A DNA stretch of 64,000 bases from Quillaja saponaria (Eukaryota > Streptophyta > Magnoliopsida > Fabales > Quillajaceae), in assembly GCA_029379385.1 (NCBI GenBank), contig CM055613.1, positions 14,030,001-14,094,000 on the forward strand. Reading direction: 5' to 3'. How positions within the stretch are numbered: the first letter of the stretch is position 1; every line of letters starts with the position of its first letter. The translations under genes were made by a program, and so were the position numbers. This document shows, in pieces, positions 20,661 to 33,470 of the stretch. The notes beneath the pieces were generated by a model that was not told the DNA's origin, ran no database searches, and was given only the letters and a program-made list of their open reading frames with translations.

Positions 20661-23600
20661 TTAGCTACACACTGCTTCCACTGCAAGTTTCTTAGTTGCG
20701 CTTCGGCATAAACCTGTATTGAAATTTTCTTCTGTTAATTCTAAGGCACAGTCATTTTTATTTAGGCAGACCTGCAAAAAAGTTGGAATTTATGAAGATA
20801 TTAGTAAGATAATCTTAAAACAGGAGCATAAGTATAGATCAGTATGCGATTAAACATGTATTGGAATTAGTCCAATAGAAAATAAACTATGTTGGAGAAA
20901 CCCTTACCTTCTCAACCACGGTGCTGGAATTAGGATCATGGCAGTCCCCCTTGCGGTAGGATCCACATGTTCCTGAAGGAGTTCCAAAGCTAGCGAACTT
21001 TACAGCAGATATATGAGTGTTTTCAGGGCACTTCAAATGGACAGCAGCAACATTTTTGTTATTTTTATTTCTGTCTTCGTGCCAAGTTTTGTGTGCAATG
21101 GTAGGATAATCTTCGGCAACAAGAGCACATACACCTGAGACTTTTCGTCTAGAGAATCTAATCTTTGTCGGGTCTCCACCTTTCTCCTCGAAGATCACCA
21201 AAATGTTTCCAGATGGCTTGAACCAAGATCGTGGAACATGGTACCTGCTCCATACAGAAATTAAGAGTATGTTGTGACAAGAAAAAGCTGACGATACAGA
21301 GAATCTTTAGACTACTCAAACAGGTTTACTTATTTTGTACTTATCATTCATGTCATGCTGAGATTCTTGAGATGCTTTTAATAAATTTAATATGGTGGAA
21401 TTTTAATTTCTCATTTCTCATCTTTTCCTTTAGTTTTACCATCTCTGTGTAGGTTCTCCACACCCAGTGAAGCATTTATTTGGCATGAATTTGCCTCTAT
21501 AATCACATTCTTGAACACATTCTTCATGTATAGAGCTTTTTCTGGGCCAGTATCTTCCAATTTCTTCTCCATTCAACCAGGCTAGACCTTTTCCCATATG
21601 TATCATATCCAGTCCAATTGGTTCATCCCCTGGTGGAGGCTCCACGGCTGCCTGCATAATCCGAGCAGTTACTTTAATGGTACTTCACAGAACACCAGTA
21701 GTCAAATGCAAAGGAAGTTAAGATCTTTTTAGATACCTTGTACCATGTCAATGGCTGCTGTTTAGGTGGTTCTGATGTTGATACCCAACTGACATTATCC
21801 AAACCATCAGTCTTGTATATTCGTAGGTGTTCTCCTTGGAACCCAATCTGGGAAAAGAGGAAAAAGAACCCTTAAGGCTTGTATAAATGAAGTATTTAAC
21901 CACTCACACAGGTGTCGTAAAAAAATTAAGTCCTTCTGTGGCTGCAAGACAAGTTTTAAACTGACAGAAAGGTAGAAAAGTACCTTGTATGTCCAGGTAT
22001 TAGAAGACAAGTCGACAGTCCCATTGTTGAATCCCTTAATCTTGACACTTGTTAATCCTGCTCCTACCCACTCATAAAACGATCCAGCATTCTAATAATG
22101 GTTACAAAAGAAAAAGACTAATAAGAGATTGATGTCCTTTAAGGAGCCAGACTCGAGAATATCTGAGGAAAAGTCATCCTAGAATTAACAACTATCATGA
22201 ACTAGCAATTTTTTAGGCTCATTGCTGAGTTTAAATGCTGGATATCAGCTAAAAAAATTCAAACTAAGCTGAATGGACACCATGGATTCTATAGACATGG
22301 TTTGGAACTACTCACAGATGTCAGTAAAAATAATAAAGCATATATGACTGTTCGGATTTAACTTAACCTGTGACCTTATATAGTTTGCAAAACATCTCTA
22401 ACTACATTATTTAACATTAAGATAACTTTCCGAAGACATTAATCAAAATTATACATGCATATCTGTCAGTGAGGAACCATGTTAGATATAGAGATATCAA
22501 AAGTAAGTCTCCTCTGGATTCCTTGCAATCTAAAAATATGATGAATTGGAAAGAGGAACTGACATCTGAAGTTAATACCCAAAGGTCAATGAAAATATAA
22601 AGAAAGTGTTCTATCTGGAAACTAACTAACTTGGGGTGAGAAGGGGGAACTGTGAAGCATCATCAGGGTGACATCAATACATCAGATAACATCGAAAATA
22701 GTAAGAACCAGTGAGAAAGTAGAAGACAGAAAAAGTAAACCTAGAATAATACTAGTACATGACTAAATAGTTTGAGAATCTTGAAATTAACGAAGTAGAC
22801 AATAAGATGGCATCAGCTGAACTGCATGTCTTAATAGCTATGGGAAATTAAAAAACAATTGGTCTCAATAAATATCAAATTTAAAAGAGGCTAACTCACT
22901 TGTAGGCCAACAGTCATGCTTAATAGGGCAATTTCATTCTTTCCTGCCTTGAGAAAAATAGGGTTCTTAAAAGTGAATGGTGAATGTGTACCGTTTCCGG
23001 ATGCACTACCTGAAGATCAATAAGTATTATTCAAAAAGGAAAAGGCATACTAATATTAATTTTAATGGGGCGCTGATATGAAAATATGATGCAAGTTCAT
23101 TAGAATTTAAGACTATACTCCAAAGGATTCACTGACTAACAAGATAAATGATATGATTTAAAAAATAAAACGGGGTCATAAAAATGCTTGTAATTAAATG
23201 GTATAGTAGGAAGCCATATGTCGTATGTGGATATAAGCAGAGTTTTTGCTACATAGCCCAGTATTTTCTTCTTTTTGTTACTTCAGAATTGTTGTTTACT
23301 ATTGTGTAGACTGTGTGTCGGCAGGCACCCTCATGCTTTAACTTCAATTTAGTCCAATTTTTCATCACTAAATTGTTCAGCATCAATTTCTCTTTTCAAA
23401 GATTGATGGGGTCTTCATGTATTGTGGTCTTCATGTATTTTTAACAACAATGGTTTTTTTCAGTTTCACATGGAATTTTCCCAATGTTTCAAGTGCCTAT
23501 AGCTTTCCATCAGATGAGACCAAAAGTTTTTCTGACAGAAATTTAGTTAAGGTACAGATGAACAATCAGGGAAAGGATTCATGCAGACTTAAAGAATGAG

Positions 23601-26600
23601 ACCAAATTTATTTTAACCATGTTCACTACACAAATCAGTGGCTACATACTACATAGGTATTACAGATGATAAAATCTCAATAAAAGGAAATTCTAGCTTT
23701 TTTATTCTAAAGAACATTTTTAATTATATAGAAAAGAAAAAAATTGAAATTAGTTTAACGCATTTATTTCCAATTAAGAACCATGATAATATCATAAAAG
23801 ATCTTGAATTTACCCACAACACTTTAATTAGACCTACAAATGAAGAATAATATAATTGCAGAAAGAATGAGTGTGACAATAATGGCAACAGCTAAATTGC
23901 ATGCTGATCTGAACTGTAGTAGGCGACATAATATAATTGAATGACAAAATTTAAATTCCAAGGAGGGAACAGGGAAAAAAAGGGAATGACATATATTTTA
24001 CAGACATTTGCCACAAAAAAAAAAAAAAAATTAAAAAATTGATTACCTTGGAGCTCCTGATTCACAAAAGCATGGAGAGCGTGACCCTTTGATTCAACTT
24101 CAAGAAATGGCCTGCTTCCCTTTTTTAAGAACTCTTCATTTTCACCAACAAATATACTGCCATGTAAGAATTCATGAGTTCTGAATTTACCTCCAATGTT
24201 ATTGTCTTACAAACATTATTACTCATACATGTCTACTAGATGCATGCTAAGGCCTATAAGCATACATCATTTGGCATACATGCCTATTGCCTATTAACTG
24301 CATGATGAGGAATGTACTTCAGAAATAAAGACTGACATGTTAGCTACCAAACACAAGATATCTCTTCTTCGTCTTGGTTATTTACTTATTGTGGTTAGGA
24401 AAGTTTTCAGTATCTTAATATTGAAAAAGGAAGAGGGCTACTATCTACCAGCAGAAGAACTAGAATTTATAAAAGGTTCACACTTCACAGGCATCAATAC
24501 ATATTTATTTCAACGTTTTTTGTAATAAGAAATTCCTTACTTGGGAAAAATATCAGGGGCTTTTCTTTTTTATCTTTTAAAAATAGACAAATAAAAGCTG
24601 CAGTTTTCATATCAAAAGGAGACTATGATATTAGTACATCCCCTCTCTCTTCAATGGCTGGATACAAGCAATGTAATAGCAAAATCTGGAAGGTGTCAAA
24701 CAAATAAGACCCTTCCTATTACTCTTTTATGCAAACTCTGTTTTGTAAGGAAAGAAATACAATTATGGGCATGAAATGTATACACCAACTAGTAGAGAAC
24801 TGAGAAAGTAGAATTGACAATTTAACTGATGATATATGATATTAATTATATCCATGGCAAGACAAACCTTGTTGTATACCACAGGTAATCAGTGGTATCT
24901 TTTGTGGTATTGATGTGATCCACAAAGCCTGTTTTTAAAATGTCAGCCTCTCCCCAGATCCCTGCTTTCTCCACAAATACATCCCATTTAAAAGATTTTA
25001 AACTTTTATCAGGGGAGTCAGATGATTGCTGCAAATTCTCAGGAACCATTTCAACTATGGTCGTCTGAGATCCAACCTGTTGAAGATTTTCATTAAGTTC
25101 AGGAGGCAGAATTACATGACAAATTTAAAGGAGGATCCATCCTATGCACTATAACCCTGTATTGGTACTTCATATTTGTTGGAATTATAAATAAGATGAA
25201 CCGTAAAGAAAGTTATGAAACCTTAAAGGAGATCCAACCTATTGAAGATTTTATGTAAATGCAGGAGCCAGAATCACATGACATTATGACAAACTTAAAG
25301 GAGGATCTATCCTTCACCTGTGTTTAGTACTTTATGTATATTTTGGAATTATAAATAAGATGGAGAACCATAAAAAAAATATGATATTTAGTATATGAAG
25401 ACTTATATCACTGCTAATATTATTATGTAAAACAAGCCACTTATGACATTGAGAATTCACTTTTACGCAATAGAAGTCATCACTGCATTTATGACAAGAT
25501 TTAAATGTCAATTCCATACAATTGCTATACATAAACCATCAAGAAGTAAAATGTACAAGAGTAAAGTGCAAAACATTGAAATGTCTACCAAAGTTTCGTC
25601 CATATGCTACAAATACTTCACTATTTGTAAAGGCTAATAACCAGAACAAAAGATGCTAACAGTTTCAATAATTACAGAAAATTGGAACTCTATTGAAATC
25701 AGAACTGAGCTTTTGGGAATTATGCTTGTTCAGTTTAGATCAGGTTGTATCCTCTAGAAGGACAAGCAGCATGCTGCAACAAATAAGGGTTACAAATGTT
25801 ACCTTTGCAGTGTTATATACGACATTCTTGCAATCAGGCAGAATGCTAACTGACCATGCAGGCAGTTGATAGGATGTATTCCTAAATTCCACTGTCTTTT
25901 CATTTTTGTCATCAGTGTTAGCAATAAAGGCACTACATGCTCCTGAAGAGTCCATGTATACATCCGCCTGCAAAGCATTGGTTACTATGTAACGGTGCCT
26001 TATGCAAACAAATATATTGAAGGTACATTCAAAATCGAAAACCATACTTATCATACAATATAGAATGAGAAGTTGAGAACCATGCATCTTCCTTAATAAC
26101 TGTGATCTAAAAGGAGGAAATAAATACACCAGCCATCTTTAAGTAGAGTGACAAGAAAGTGAAAAATGACTCAAATAGATTATCCTCAGCTTTGGCATCT
26201 TCACCAAGTATAGATCATTCTCAATGATTACAAAAAGTTTTATGGTTCAAGCAGGGTGATTCAACAAATAAGAATATCCCTTCCAACTTACAATTAGATT
26301 TTCATTACTCCATCATGTTGATATTTATTCAACACCCCTTTCATTTTTAATATCGGGTGAACTATTAATAAACAAATCCCAACAAACTATCGAGAATCCC
26401 ACAGTTCATAGGCATTTCCTTTCCTTTGGACAACAGCTATGTCAGACCCCACCAATCTTACCAAGTACCAACTTATTTTGATCAAGATTAACCTATAATC
26501 CTGACACCATGAGATGTATTTGGACTAGCCAGTTTCACTCAGAGATCATCATGTAATTAGAAAATAAATGGCATGACATCAAAGTTTCTGCTCTCCCCAG

Positions 26601-26813
26601 GCTGACCAACACCCTGATTAAGATAAGAACTCATTCATCCACTAATCTCATGGTTAGGGCTGTCCATCAAAATCCTTATTTATCAACTCATAATTCTACA
26701 AGAAAACAAATAATTTATTTGAATTCCATACTTTACATTTGCAAATGGAAATAGACCTATACAAGCTTATCATGATCAGTCTTCTCAGGCTGACAAGCCC
26801 ATATCATGAAATA

Positions 26814-26852
<39 letters not shown>

Positions 26853-29800
26853 TAAAGGATCATAGCTGAACTTAATCCTGCTTATGTTGAGAACTGATAA
26901 CGAAAAGCAACCATTCACTAGAATCACTACTTGTACTACAAAGATGCAATTTCTGTCTAGCTGCCATTGCCAAAACTCATAAAATCCAAAACATAGAGAA
27001 AAAACCCAAGGCCCATATTGTAGGCCTTTCAGAATCCAACTTTAGTGTCCATGACTTTCCTTATCTCCAAGAAGTATTTTTCAGAATTAGGAGACAAAAA
27101 ACAACACCTAAGAAACGAGGCTCCTATACCTTACAAAACTAACATAGCACTTAGACAATATATGTACATTGCTCTTTGCATTTAATGATCACTACTAACC
27201 AAGTGAATAAAAAAAAATGAATAACTCAATACTCATGGACGTAAAGGTTAAAACAAGATAAATTACCTCGACGGAAGGTCCTAGGGACACAGTGACTTGC
27301 TCGCTGTTAAGAATTGCATGCTCACATTGCTTTATAGCATTGTGAAGTTCCTTAAGGTGTGCCCATTTTGGATATCTCGGTAACCCTATAAACCATGCGA
27401 AGAATCTTGAATCAGCATGAAACTTTAGGTGTTGGTTATGTCTAGAAGTTGTTTTCCTAGATATATAAGACATTAAAAAACAATCATTTGCGTGAGAACT
27501 GTAGACAGCATACCATATTCATCAATTGGGGCATCATAGTCATAACTTGTGGTAATAAATGGTCCACCGGAAGTGCGCCCAAAATTTGTTCCACCATGAT
27601 ACTAGCCCGGGGAAAAAGGTGCAAAATGGAAAAAGGATTAGCACAAGTGACACTGTACTACAATTGACAATATAAAGCACCTCACTAAAACAAAGCCCAG
27701 AAATTTCATCATTTGTACCATGTAGTAGTTCTGTACACTTCCTCCTTTCTGGAAAAATCGAGCAACAGAAAAGGCAACATCTTCAGGTGGGCGGTGAGGA
27801 TCTCTGGCTCCAAATGTTTTAAACCTGAACACAATGCAAATACTAAGTATACTACAAATTAAAAGGTAAATATGTGACAAACCCAAAATGCTTGACTAGA
27901 GTCCATTCTATGCCTTTTTGCAATTTCTGTGCTTGGAGGGGGACATCCAGCATTTATGGTTCCAAATCTGTTAAAGAGAAGCTACAATTGTGTGAACTTT
28001 TACTGACAATATCAAAAATCATGATTTCACTGGTGTCATTTTGTTAAACTTCTTACCTTTTTCACAGGAAGGTGATCATTGAGTTCCAAACGATATTGGT
28101 TTATAAGAAGCCTAGATCTCTAATTCTTTAATGATATATTCATGTCCTTACTTGATCTAATCTCCAGATAGATTTGGCATTTTAACTATTTGTTTCTTTT
28201 TTCTAATATCAAATACAAATCAAGGAAAACTAGTGTCAGATATCTACTATATAATACTCTGATGGAAAGGTAAACTCGTGTCACAAATAAACTTCCGTAT
28301 TCACTGAAGAAAGGTGAACAATGATATAAAGACCAAATGTGAAATGCTACACTACCATCCAGGCCAATTCTCAGTCCAAATTTTGGGCTTGTCTGGAAAA
28401 ATGGGCTTGAAGTCAGTCGCAGTAGAAGGAGTTACAAGTATTGATCTGCAAAGTAAACATGAAGAATCATGCTTTTAGCCAAATGTTTCACTTTCTCAGT
28501 GATCCACTGTTAACAACTTAAACCAACAATTATGCATGTCTCTAAGGAATCCTTATTCATATTCTCAATCTCAAGTAGGCAAGAATCAGAAAACCATTAT
28601 ATTAGACAAAAAATTAGAGAATATCAATGATAGAGGTGGCCTTCAAAAGTCAGGTCACTTCTATAACTGTCCTCAAATAGAATGACTAAGTTTCCGCTAG
28701 ATACTTTATAACTGGATAAAAAACATTTCACTATGCAGACCTTGAAAACTTTAAGGTCTAAACTCTCACCACAGTATTAGGAGCATCATATTGTCCGGCA
28801 CATTATCCAAGGAACACCTATATTTTGAGAAACAGCCATGTTAGCAGCCCACTTGGCATATGCCTTCCCTCCTTCTCCATAAGCACCTTTCATAGTCTCC
28901 ATACTCATTTTCTATCTGCAATAAAAGGAAAATGCCACAGGCAACCTTCAGATTTATCTTCAAACAAGAGAGACAAGCATATTTGAAGTAAACGATGCTG
29001 AAAAGTGGTTGTTTGATGAGAAGTTCCAAATCTAAGGCACTGAAAGCCAGAAGTTTTAACAAATCTACTATTAATACATAAATAATGGAAAAGAAAAAAC
29101 AGAAATTCTGATAATAAAAGCACAGTAAACATTCTCTATTCCTGTGGATGAAAATCTAGGAGATATTTCCTTGCTGATAAAATATCCACTTAATTCTTGA
29201 AAGGAATCATCGAGATCATTTTCTTTGCAGCTAAGTAGAACCTCCAAAGGGTCCAAAGAGCTTAGTATATATCAAATATTAACTACCATCTAAACTAAAA
29301 GTAGTTAAGTTCCCTTCTTCATTCATGATAAAAGAATAATGGAATGGAAAGCTCCAGCTGACAAAGAGCAGGTTGAGAGATGTAGCTTTACACTACCAAT
29401 GCTAACATACTGAGTAGCGATGCAAGCTAACATCTGTTAGAAAATTGGGAAGATAACAACGAAAGAAACTGGGAATAGCCCAAGTCGAAAGTGCAAAATG
29501 CACCTAAAGCATCGATGCAGCCTTTGCCCACAGGGGCGGTGCACCGCACTGGGGTAAGCCCATAACCACCTTGGATTTGTGCAACTAAGAGTCCAACCAC
29601 TCAGTCATATATAAATATCCAAATCCCACTTTCCTTTTCCAATGTTTCAATAAATACAAATTTTTCAGAGTCCATGCTTTGAACCTTATACCTTCCATTT
29701 ACCAAGGAAAATTTCCAAGAGCATCTTCTGATGAGTATATTATATCTTTATCTCATTTAGCCTTTGGAATAACAGTTTTTGTATTTAGGCTGTGACGGTC

Positions 29801-31366
29801 CAATCAAAACTACATATAGATCCCAGAGCTACAATAGAAATGAGAAAAAAAGTTGACAAATTTGCTTTCCTTTTTCCTAACGGCTCTAGTATTTGATTAC
29901 TTACAATCTCATCAAGCTGCCTTCAAATTCAAAGTTATACTTGCCTGGGCCAAAATGATAGGACCCCCTTGTGATGCGAACAACTTCTCCTGTTTCATTA
30001 GGTTTACTATGAACGTTGTGAATTTCTTCATATGATACTGAACCCCAAAAAGCGGACAAATAAGTTAGAAAGATCCGCAGATATTTAACTGCAGTGAAAA
30101 AGATGGAACTGGTACTTAAATCTTCTTACATATTTTCTCATACTCTCACTTGTATACCTTAAAAGGCTCACTGTCAGTCCTAAATACGGTGCCTGGCACA
30201 TAATGCAGCCATACAGGAACCCCCCTGTACCATACAATCACGTAATGAAGTTTTAGAAGTAATAATTGAAATTTAAGGTGTTGTTGAACACCAGTAAATG
30301 TGACTCTATTATTTCTACATCAACAGCAGATATATACATGTCTGGCAAAGAAAACATATAATAATTATGATAATGATAACATACCCAAAATTCCATTCTG
30401 CTGCCACAAACGGGCCAATTCGAAGAATCAAGTACATGCCTGCTTGCTGGACAATCTTCACAAACTTTACGAGATCCCATCGTTCTCCAAAATAATACTA
30501 GAAACACAAAGGGCAAAGAATAAACTCAACCCACAGAGACAATATGCTTTGGTATATCTTGCAATTACTATAAAATTTCATCTCACTCACATTGCCTGGA
30601 GATAGTTCGTGACCATTCCAAAAGACATAAGTTTCAATAACATCTACCCCTCCTTCCTTCGCTGTCTGGACCAGCCCGGGCCACATCTGCCACATTCGAA
30701 ATTCAAAGAAGCATTAAACAATAGGAATCAGAACTTCAAAAAAAAAAAAAAGCAATCGAAAACCCTCAACCGAGATTGAACTGTCAAATGTGCACAACAA
30801 TTAATTCAAATGAAGATTAAAAAGACAATTGGAAATAATGAGAATTTGAAAGGCTTCTTATTTAGTCCAAATTATGACTAGATGGGAGAACTTGAAAGCA
30901 ATTTCAGCATAAAATCAAATACTCTTCATTTAGTAAGAAATGTATGAATATAAATCAAACAAAAAAAAAAATCATTTGGAACCCAGGAAACCTTGGCAAT
31001 CCTGGAAAATGGAATTAGTAAACTCAGAAATTTCGCTCAAATGACTTTGAATTAACATTTTAAAATGCCATCTTGATCAAACAATTTTCAGCTAATACAA
31101 ATTTCTTTTCTTTTTCCACTGTTTCCCGGAAACCAAACGGAGAGCTAGCATAAAAGTTATAATTTTTAGTAAAAATGTTGTCTTACCCCGGGAACGCTGC
31201 GAGGGTAATGAATGGAAGCAGAGATAAGGAGCTTCCGTTGGCCATTGAGGATGAGAGAACGGCTATCATATGTCACATTACCCGCCAAAGCCAATGTGAA
31301 CCACACCGACACCAAGAAGAAGACCAAAGACGGTAAGGACATAATGGGTATGGAGGAGAGCTTCAT
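20661..31366 (-). CDS. BGAL10: Beta-galactosidase (GH35) of BGAL10 type with C-terminal lectin domain; three frameshifts
   Basis: A secreted wall enzyme releasing terminal beta-galactose; Arabidopsis BGAL10 acts on xyloglucan. Nineteen exons (5' to 3'): 31366-31187, 30686-30591, 30497-30385, 30224-30158, 30037-29945, 28915-28770, 28445-28356, 27824-27719, 27601-27514, 27385-27267, 25967-25803, 25076-24868, 24156-24047, 23009-22900, 22091-21984, 21847-21737, 21651-21440, 21244-20908, 20771-20661. Total 2,571 nt, or 855 residues once three extra bases are discounted. It has a signal peptide, IENEYG (acid/base Glu about 187), WTENWPGW (nucleophile Glu about 256), [14 protein letters not shown] and, from about residue 775, a Cys-rich SUEL-type lectin domain ([16 protein letters not shown]). 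Frame breaks: an extra A at 28888-28890, an extra G near 28797 (both exon 6), and one extra base near 28412 (exon 7) giving TGA. Intron 5 uses a GC donor. All other junctions keep phase. Confidence 0.9.
25067..25370. repeat. ~140-bp duplication containing a splice acceptor
   Basis: Positions 25067-25207 and 25229-25370 are two diverged copies (GAGATCCAACCT, TTGAAGATTTT, CTTAAAGGAGGATC, GGAATTATAAATAAGATG). The first copy spans the intron 11/exon 12 acceptor of the beta-galactosidase gene and the first bases of exon 12. The second lies upstream in intron 11 and keeps an acceptor-like AATAG followed by GTTGG. Use of it would add 17 codons and then a TAA, so it would be non-productive. Confidence 0.8.
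26819..26846. repeat. (AG)n microsatellite
   Basis: A run of about 12 AG dinucleotides in intron 10 of the beta-galactosidase gene. Ordinary plant microsatellite; no influence on the nearby splice sites is apparent. Confidence 0.9.
29500..29615 (-). repeat. tRNA-derived SINE-like fragment in beta-galactosidase intron 5
   Basis: This GC-richer island is unlike the surrounding intron. Read on the minus strand it begins CTGAGTGGTTGGACTCTTAG, resembling the D-arm/A-box region of tRNA-Ser/Leu, and continues with CAGTGCGGTGCACCGCCCC, a small hairpin. No complete tRNA can be drawn. A decayed SINE is the most likely reading. Confidence 0.35.
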
Positions 31367-31689
31367 TTCCCTGCTCAAGCTTCGAGCTTTACTGAAGCTT
31401 CAGTCTCTAAATTACTCACGGCTTAAAGGGAAAGCTGGTGTGGCCCTGGTGGGTAAGAAACAGAGCATGTTACTGTGATATGTATTGAAGCCAGCAAGGC
31501 AGACCCAGACAGATATTGCCAGTTATCACTTAGCAGTATCCAACCACTAAATTAAAATGGAAATTCCTAATAAATTAGGATAAAAGATTTTGTACAGAAT
31601 GAGCAACAGATCCCGTGGATTTCCATGATTTAAAATATTATATTGCTGAGGATTTTAAGTGTTAGAATTGATGGTTGGAAAAGTACGGA

Positions 31690-32340
31690 TAATTTTTTTT
31701 TTTTTATTTTAAATAAATCTTATAATAAATTTCTATTTCTATAAATTCTTATTTTTAAATTTTCTTTCTAAGTAAGTCTTAAATTTCATATTTGTATTTT
31801 TTATGTCACTTTTATTTTATTTTGTTATTTTTTATTTTTTATTTAAAATATTGGTTAAGTAACTTATTTTTAAAAAATACATAATATAAAATTAGAAAAC
31901 AAATTGATTATATAATCATTAATGTAGGAAACAAAAATTCTAAGACTTAATAAAAACTTCTCGTTATCTACTTTCATTTTTTTTTAAATTTCAAATGAAT
32001 TACTATATTTTTCATAACTAATTAGAACCAAAAATAAATAAAATTCATTTTGTAAAAAAATCGAAAAAGAACTATATTAAAGGAATTATGAAAATATCAT
32101 TAATTTTTAAAGAATTATTCTTTTATTAATTATTAAATAATAATTTTTAATTTTTAAATTAAATGTGTATTATGAAAAATTAATCTACTTAATTAAATAT
32201 TTTTAACATAAACTGAAAATAAAAAATAAGGGTAAAAGTGACATAAAAATTGCCAATATAAAATTTAAGATTTTTTTTGAGAAAATATTTTATAAGTAGG
32301 AATTTTTAAGAATGTAAATTAAATCTAGAAATGATTTGGA
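31690..32340. mobile_element. Foldback/MITE-like inverted repeat
   Basis: The left arm (about 31725-31855) contains TTTATGTCACTTTTATTTTA; the right arm (about 32205-32335) contains the complementary GGGTAAAAGTGACATAAAA. Flanking words also match in inverted order (TCTTAAATTTCATATTTG against TATAAAATTTAAGA). Arms of roughly 130 bp surround about 350 bp of non-coding centre. Terminal sequences are too decayed to give a target duplication or family. Confidence 0.6.
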
Positions 32341-32699
32341 ATGTGAAGAAAACAGTATGACATATTCTTACTTTTCCCTTGATAGTTCCTAGACCTGTTG
32401 GGTAGATTTTGTATTCTTTGTTATTTTTTCCTTCATACATTTATTGATAAAATGCATTAATGTTAAAATTTTCCTCGATCCTTAATCATCATAAAATAAA
32501 TAAATATATATATATATATAATAAACAATGATTAAGGGAAATTATACAATATCCTATTATAAAAATATGTTATTAAATACTTTGTTATGTGTATGAATAA
32601 TTGATCATCTATTTTTGTCGTTTTTATCACAACTGTTAATATTTTTCAATCCATTACATGATTCTTGAAAATCTAATAGGATTTTTTTAACGAGTAGGT

Positions 32700-32835
32700 A
32701 CTGTTAGTGTTGTGTAAATATAAAGTTTGTAGGCTTAATTATAATAATTGACTATGATTTCAGTGATATTTAATGTATAAATTATTACTTCTAACAAGTT
32801 TTAATTTTCAAACACCTTATTTATTATATTTTAAC
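32700..32835 (+). repeat. Dispersed AT-rich repeat, copy A
   Basis: Shares an ordered set of words with 53740-53880: TTGACTATGATTTCAG or TTGATTATGATTTTAG, then TTTAATGTATAAATTAT, then AGTTTTAATTTTCAAA, with equal spacing. The reverse complement of 34540-34690 shows the same order. This is a multi-copy non-coding repeat. Confidence 0.55.
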
Positions 32836-33289
32836 AAATAATTTTTCTAAGCTCTTAGTGACATTTGTTAAAATGTAATAAATATGATATTTGAAATTTG
32901 AAATTTGAAATTTTTCAAAAGATAACAATAATTAAATATTTATATTTTATATAATATAACTTTTGTATGAGGTTTAATTTATCAAAAGTTATAGTTGAAT
33001 TATTTCTGTTTATTTATATATATTTTCTTATTTTATAAGCTTACCTGGTCATTTATATTCAATATCCATCAAAGTTCACCTATTAAGCATAAACAAAATT
33101 TATTATAATATAAAATTGCTTAAATATGTTATTTCTCTATAAATTTGAACTTTTACTTGAAGCAATAAAATAATAATTGATTTTTATACTTATTGAATGC
33201 AACTTCATGTTCATTCGGATTACAAACTTAATTTAGGCAAAAGATTTTTTATCTTAGAATAAATTTTTAACATTTATAATATTTATGAT

Positions 33290-33470
33290 AATACAGTATG
33301 ATATCACAGTGGTTGAGGGATTTTTTTAATGTCAAGAGTTCGGGCCTGTAATCAATATTTATAGAAAGAGATAGTTACAAATTATGAACGAAATTAGGTT
33401 CGGTGTGAGAATACTGTGAAATATTCGTAAAAAATCAAAAAATATATATATAATTAGGAAGTTGTCATTT
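33290..33470 (+). repeat. tRNA-derived SINE-like fragment
   Basis: CACAGTGGTTGAGGGA (A-box-like) is followed after about 15 bp by AGAGTTCGGGCC (B-box-like), then a tail with GAAATTAGGTTCGGTGTGAG. A weaker relative at about 35025-35165 shares AGTGGTAAGAC and AAATTAGGTTC. The spacing suits an internal RNA polymerase III promoter, but no full tRNA fold is present. A degraded SINE is inferred. Confidence 0.4.

Noticed and set aside
27895..27975. Additional beta-galactosidase exon (GGACATCCAGC region)
   Set aside because: Exon 7 ends TG and exon 8 starts G-TTT, restoring Trp-Phe exactly; no room for another exon in frame.
28350..28920. Reading beta-galactosidase as an ancient pseudogene
   Set aside because: All other exons, splice sites, both catalytic motifs and phases are intact; three one-base insertions alone do not show long decay.
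31212..31478. Plus-strand frame opposite beta-galactosidase exon 1
   Set aside because: It is the antisense shadow of the signal-peptide exon and has no domain.
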